In this document: positions 6,058 through 7,847 of the stretch, in pieces
Position numbering within the stretch: position 1 is the first letter of the stretch
Layout of the letters: each line of letters opens with the position of its first letter
Assembly (NCBI GenBank): GCA_027030285.1
Contig: JALVFC010000453.1
Coordinates: forward strand, 1-7,847
Source of the DNA: Thiotrichaceae bacterium
GTDB lineage: Bacteria > Pseudomonadota > Gammaproteobacteria > Thiotrichales > Thiotrichaceae
Direction: 5' to 3'
DNA length: 7,847 nt
Notes under the pieces: model-generated
The model's database searches: none
Seen by the model: the letters and a program-made list of their open reading frames with translations, nothing else
Told to the model about the DNA's origin: nothing
Program-made: the position numbers and the translations under genes

Positions 6058-6997
6058 AAGCCATCAGACGCTTGTAGCGGCGCTCTAGCAGTTTGTCCAT
6101 ACTTAACGCCTTCAGGTCACGCAAGCCACTGATTAGTGCTTCACGTATACTCTGGCAGGTGGCATCAAAATCCCGGTGTGCACCACCCAGCGGTTCTGGA
6201 ATAATCTGGTCAATCAGACCCAGCTTTCTGAGCCGGGCTGAAGTAATGCCCAATGCTTCAGCAGCATCAGAGGCTTTTGCCGCGTCTTTCCACAAGATAG
6301 AAGCACAACCCTCTGGGGAGATAACCGAGTAAGTCGCATATTCCAGCATCATGACTCGATCAGCTACTGCAATTGCCAATGCACCGCCCGAACCACCTTC
6401 ACCAACCACAGTCGCAATCACCGGTGTTCTGAGTTTTGACATCTCAAACAGATTTCTGGCAATCGCTTCACTCTGCCCTCTTTCCTCGGCACCAATGCCA
6501 GGATAAGCACCGGGTGTATCAATAAAGGTAATAATCGGCAGATGAAACTTTTCCGCCAGCTTCATTAGACGTAACGCTTTCCGGTAACCTTCAGGTCGGG
6601 GCATACCAAAATTTCGATATACTTTTTGTTTGGTATCACGACCTTTCTGATGACCGATAACCATCACCGGACGGCCTTCAAAACGTGCCACACCCGCCAC
6701 AATAGCAGGGTCGTCTGCATAAGCACGATCACCATGCAACTCCTGAAAATCGCTAAACAGCCTTTCAATCAGATCAGAGGTATAAGGTCTACCGGGATGC
6801 CTGGCCAACTGTGAAACCTGCCACGAGCTGAGCTTGCTAAAGATAGATTTGGTAAGTGAATCCACCTTGGTTTCAAGGCGGCTAATTTCTTCTCCAATAT
6901 TGACATCTGAACTATCAACATAGCGTAGTTCTTCAATTTTCGCTTCCAGTTCAGCAATCGGCTGTTCAAAATCAAGATAATCAGAATTCAAATTCAT
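6038..6997 (-). CDS. accA: Acetyl-CoA carboxylase carboxyltransferase subunit alpha
   Basis: AccA pairs with AccD to move the carboxyl group from biotin to acetyl-CoA, making malonyl-CoA for fatty acid synthesis. From ATG 6997 the product is 319 residues, the same as E. coli AccA. Motifs are LDFEQPIAELEAKIEELR (8-25, with a following coiled-coil-like helix), ARHPGRPYT, HGDRAYADD (88-96), GHQKGRDTK, NFGMPRPEGYRKALRLM, FIDTPGAYPGIGAEERGQ (158-175), GEGGSGGALAI (199-209), YSVISPEGCASILWKDAAKA (223-242) and IIPEPLGGAHR. An in-frame ATG at 7009 would add MLLL; I prefer 6997 by family length, but neither start has a clear ribosome site. tilS follows with a 20-bp overlap. In many gammaproteobacteria dnaE lies directly upstream; here there is a long non-coding stretch instead. 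Confidence 0.97.
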   Translation of the reverse strand: MNLNSDYLDFEQPIAELEAKIEELRYVDSSDVNIGEEISRLETKVDSLTKSIFSKLSSWQVSQLARHPGRPYTSDLIERLFSDFQELHGDRAYADDPAIVAGVARFEGRPVMVIGHQKGRDTKQKVYRNFGMPRPEGYRKALRLMKLAEKFHLPIITFIDTPGAYPGIGAEERGQSEAIARNLFEMSKLRTPVIATVVGEGGSGGALAIAVADRVMMLEYATYSVISPEGCASILWKDAAKASDAAEALGITSARLRKLGLIDQIIPEPLGGAHRDFDATCQSIREALISGLRDLKALSMDKLLERRYKRLMAYGKFEE

Positions 6998-7091
6998 AAG
7001 TAGCAACATTAAAGATTGTCATGGTGACAGCGATATTACATGCCTTATCCAAAAAATACCATGTTCACACCAACACTGTGTCTCCACATAG

Positions 7092-7379
7092 CATCAGCAT
7101 ACTCAAAAAAGACTATTCCCGGGAAGTAGTGACTCCAGCCTGTGTTTACAGAAAACAGAAAAGCTTCTGCAATCCTATAAGAATCATAATCTAAGCTTAT
7201 TCAAAACTTTAGCCACTAATCGGGAATATCCAGTCACCTATCATGTAGAGGATGGCGAAAAGTCAACCGCCAGCTATAACATGCAGAGTGGCAGTTGGGA
7301 ATCCTGTCACTTTCTTCTTCCTCAAACCAAGCTATACGGAAAGAGTCAAATGAAACACTCGTCTAAAACGGATGTTTAA
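7092..7379 (+). pseudogene. ORF remnant without a start codon, unknown family
   Basis: An open frame of 95 codons ends at TAA 7377-7379 and follows a TAG at 7089-7091. It has no ATG until late (in SYNMQSGSW). The translation includes KLLQSYKNHNLSLFKTL and REYPVTYHVEDGEKSTASYN, whose composition looks protein-like, but I recognise no family. The stop falls within the first copy of the GATGTTTAAA tandem duplication. It could be the tail of a broken gene or a chance open frame. Confidence 0.25.
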
Positions 7380-7390
7380 AGATGTTTAAA
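7371..7390. repeat. 10-bp perfect tandem duplication
   Basis: GATGTTTAAA occurs twice back to back at 7371-7380 and 7381-7390. It may be a slippage product or an old excision scar. Confidence 0.8.
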
Positions 7391-7522
7391 AAGGAAGGAA
7401 ATATAAAACCAAAGACAGAAACCTAATTTTACTACATTCAAGGATGATCGTATTAAAACCAGCCAGACAGGAATCACCCCACACCCTCGAATTATTAGCT
7501 GATACAGCTTGCAATTATGTTG

Positions 7523-7530
7523 CATGAAAC
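7523..7530. repeat. Left 8-bp target-site duplication (CATGAAAC)
   Basis: CATGAAAC here is repeated exactly at 7671-7678, directly abutting both ends of the 140-bp element. Eight-base duplications are characteristic of the IS66 family among others. Confidence 0.85.
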
Positions 7531-7670
7531 GTAACTATTCAGCGTAATCCGTAACTGCCCAGATTGCGCTCGTGTTGTTCGAGTTCAAGGCGAAAGCGCG
7601 GAGTTTATAAGCATAAATGAGCACTTTCAACGCTGAAATCGGACAACACGAGTGCAAGCTGAGTAGTTAC
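7531..7670. mobile_element. IS66-like miniature inverted-repeat transposable element (MITE)
   Basis: This 140-bp element starts GTAACTATTCAGC on the plus strand and, read from base 7670 on the minus strand, starts GTAACTACTCAGC, so 12 of 13 terminal bases match. Exact copies of CATGAAAC flank it. The inverted homology continues inward: CTCGTGTTGT at 7569-7578 pairs perfectly with ACAACACGAG at 7643-7652, and looser pairing runs to a TTTATAAGCATAAA centre near 7611, so the whole element can fold into a long hairpin. It has no ORF and must rely on a transposase encoded elsewhere. IS66-family elements classically have ends beginning GTAA and 8-bp target duplications; both fit. The left end carries an extra 20-bp partial duplication. 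It sits 28 bp before the ATG of the following gene. Confidence 0.85.
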
Positions 7671-7678
7671 CATGAAAC
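7671..7678. repeat. Right 8-bp target-site duplication (CATGAAAC)
   Basis: This is the exact partner of 7523-7530. Removing the element and one copy would restore a sequence reading TTGCATGAAACAAGCTGAGC ahead of the downstream gene. Confidence 0.85.
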
Positions 7679-7698
7679 AAGCTGAGCATGGAGATATT

Positions 7699-7847
7699 AT
7701 GACTTCTATTAACAACCACCATAACAGTCACGCATGGAGCAACGACAGCCATCGCTCACGTTCACGACATTCACATAGATCCTCTATCGACCCTGATCAA
7801 AAAAGCGAACATCACCGATCATGTCGTAGCAGACACGGCAGAGGCAG
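7699..7847 (+). CDS. His/Ser/Arg-rich protein, N-terminal part (runs off the window)
   Basis: ATG 7699 is preceded by GGAG at 7690-7693, 5 nt upstream, and opens a frame that stays open for 49 codons to the window edge. The visible part is MTSINNHHNSHAWSNDSHRS followed by more R, S and H and ends in RSRHGRG. It has about ten histidines, about ten arginines and one cysteine, and no hydrophobic or signal segment. I cannot name the family. His/Arg-rich tails ending in RHGRG-like runs sometimes precede the winged helix of PadR-type regulators, and metal-binding proteins are another option; both are guesses until the rest is seen. The miniature element at 7531-7670 lies immediately upstream and probably separates the gene from its original promoter. 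Confidence 0.5.
   Translation, partial: MTSINNHHNSHAWSNDSHRSRSRHSHRSSIDPDQKSEHHRSCRSRHGRG

Larger units (their letters stand above)
7010..7530. other. Gene-poor stretch upstream of accA
   Basis: This 521-bp stretch must carry the accA promoter near its left end (minus strand). TAATAT words occur about 40 bp before the accA start, but I found no convincing -35 partner. No intact gene is evident on either strand. It contains an ATG-less ORF at 7092-7379, a 57-codon ORF at 7021-7194 with no family resemblance or ribosome site, a perfect 10-bp tandem duplication at 7371-7390 and a 27-residue ORF at 7444-7527 lacking a properly spaced ribosome site. It reads like decayed coding sequence. Confidence 0.5.

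Noticed and set aside
6998..7009. ATG 7009 as the accA start
   Set aside because: It adds MLLL beyond the normal family N-terminus and has no ribosome site; starting at 6997 gives the standard 319 residues.
7021..7194. 57-codon ORF on the plus strand upstream of accA
   Set aside because: No ribosome site, no recognisable family, and it competes with another open frame over the same bases.
7444..7527. 27-residue ORF ending in the left target duplication
   Set aside because: AGG directly abuts the ATG, too close to act as a ribosome site, and the length is within chance.
1851..7670. A large transposon bounded by GTAACTACCCAG at 1851 and CTGAGTAGTTAC ending at 7670
   Set aside because: Flanking 8-mers differ (TCAATACT and CATGAAAC), the interior is core housekeeping genes, and the right end already has a matching partner at 7531.

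Overview
The window is a moderately AT-rich stretch of chromosome from a Gram-negative bacterium, most likely a gammaproteobacterium. The evidence is a KDO-activating enzyme (LPS synthesis), a proteobacterial-type ErpA, the accA-tilS gene order, and an AccA that aligns along its full 319 residues with the E. coli length and motifs as I remember them. Genus cannot be fixed from these genes. No rRNA, tRNA, CRISPR array or complete insertion sequence was seen.

Layout, left to right. (1) 1-290, minus: 5' end of ileS, with a GTG start and the HIGH motif. (2) 291-551: ileS leader holding a 48-bp palindromic repeat. (3) 552-1706, minus: a secreted protein resembling the polysaccharide lyase family 14 fold. 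(4) 1707-1948: divergent promoter region. (5) 1949-3327, plus: a two-gene unit, a PhnA-type zinc protein followed 11 bp later by an exported lytic-transglycosylase-like protein. Its start is better placed at the GTG at 2545 than at the ATG at 2506. (6) 3328-7009, minus: four essential or near-essential genes, kdsB, erpA, tilS and accA. accA and tilS overlap by 20 bp. kdsB meets the transglycosylase gene tail to tail with no base between the stop codons. (7) 7010-7698: no convincing intact gene, but an ORF remnant, a 10-bp tandem duplication and a clear miniature transposable element. (8) 7699 to the end, plus: 5' end of a gene for a His/Ser/Arg-rich protein.

The housekeeping genes cover fatty acid synthesis (AccA), tRNA-Ile maturation and charging (TilS, IleS), Fe-S cluster delivery (ErpA) and LPS core synthesis (KdsB). 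The accessory part is the pairing of a predicted secreted polysaccharide lyase with a divergently read PhnA/lytic-transglycosylase pair.

The best non-genic signal is the 140-bp element at 7531-7670. It has 13-bp terminal inverted repeats beginning GTAA, long internal arms, and an exact 8-bp direct repeat (CATGAAAC) on both sides. These are the hallmarks of an IS66-type miniature element. It sits 28 bp upstream of the last gene, where it may have displaced that gene's promoter. A second, more degenerate MITE-like inverted repeat starts right at the erpA stop codon. I found no evidence of a wholly new multi-gene system.
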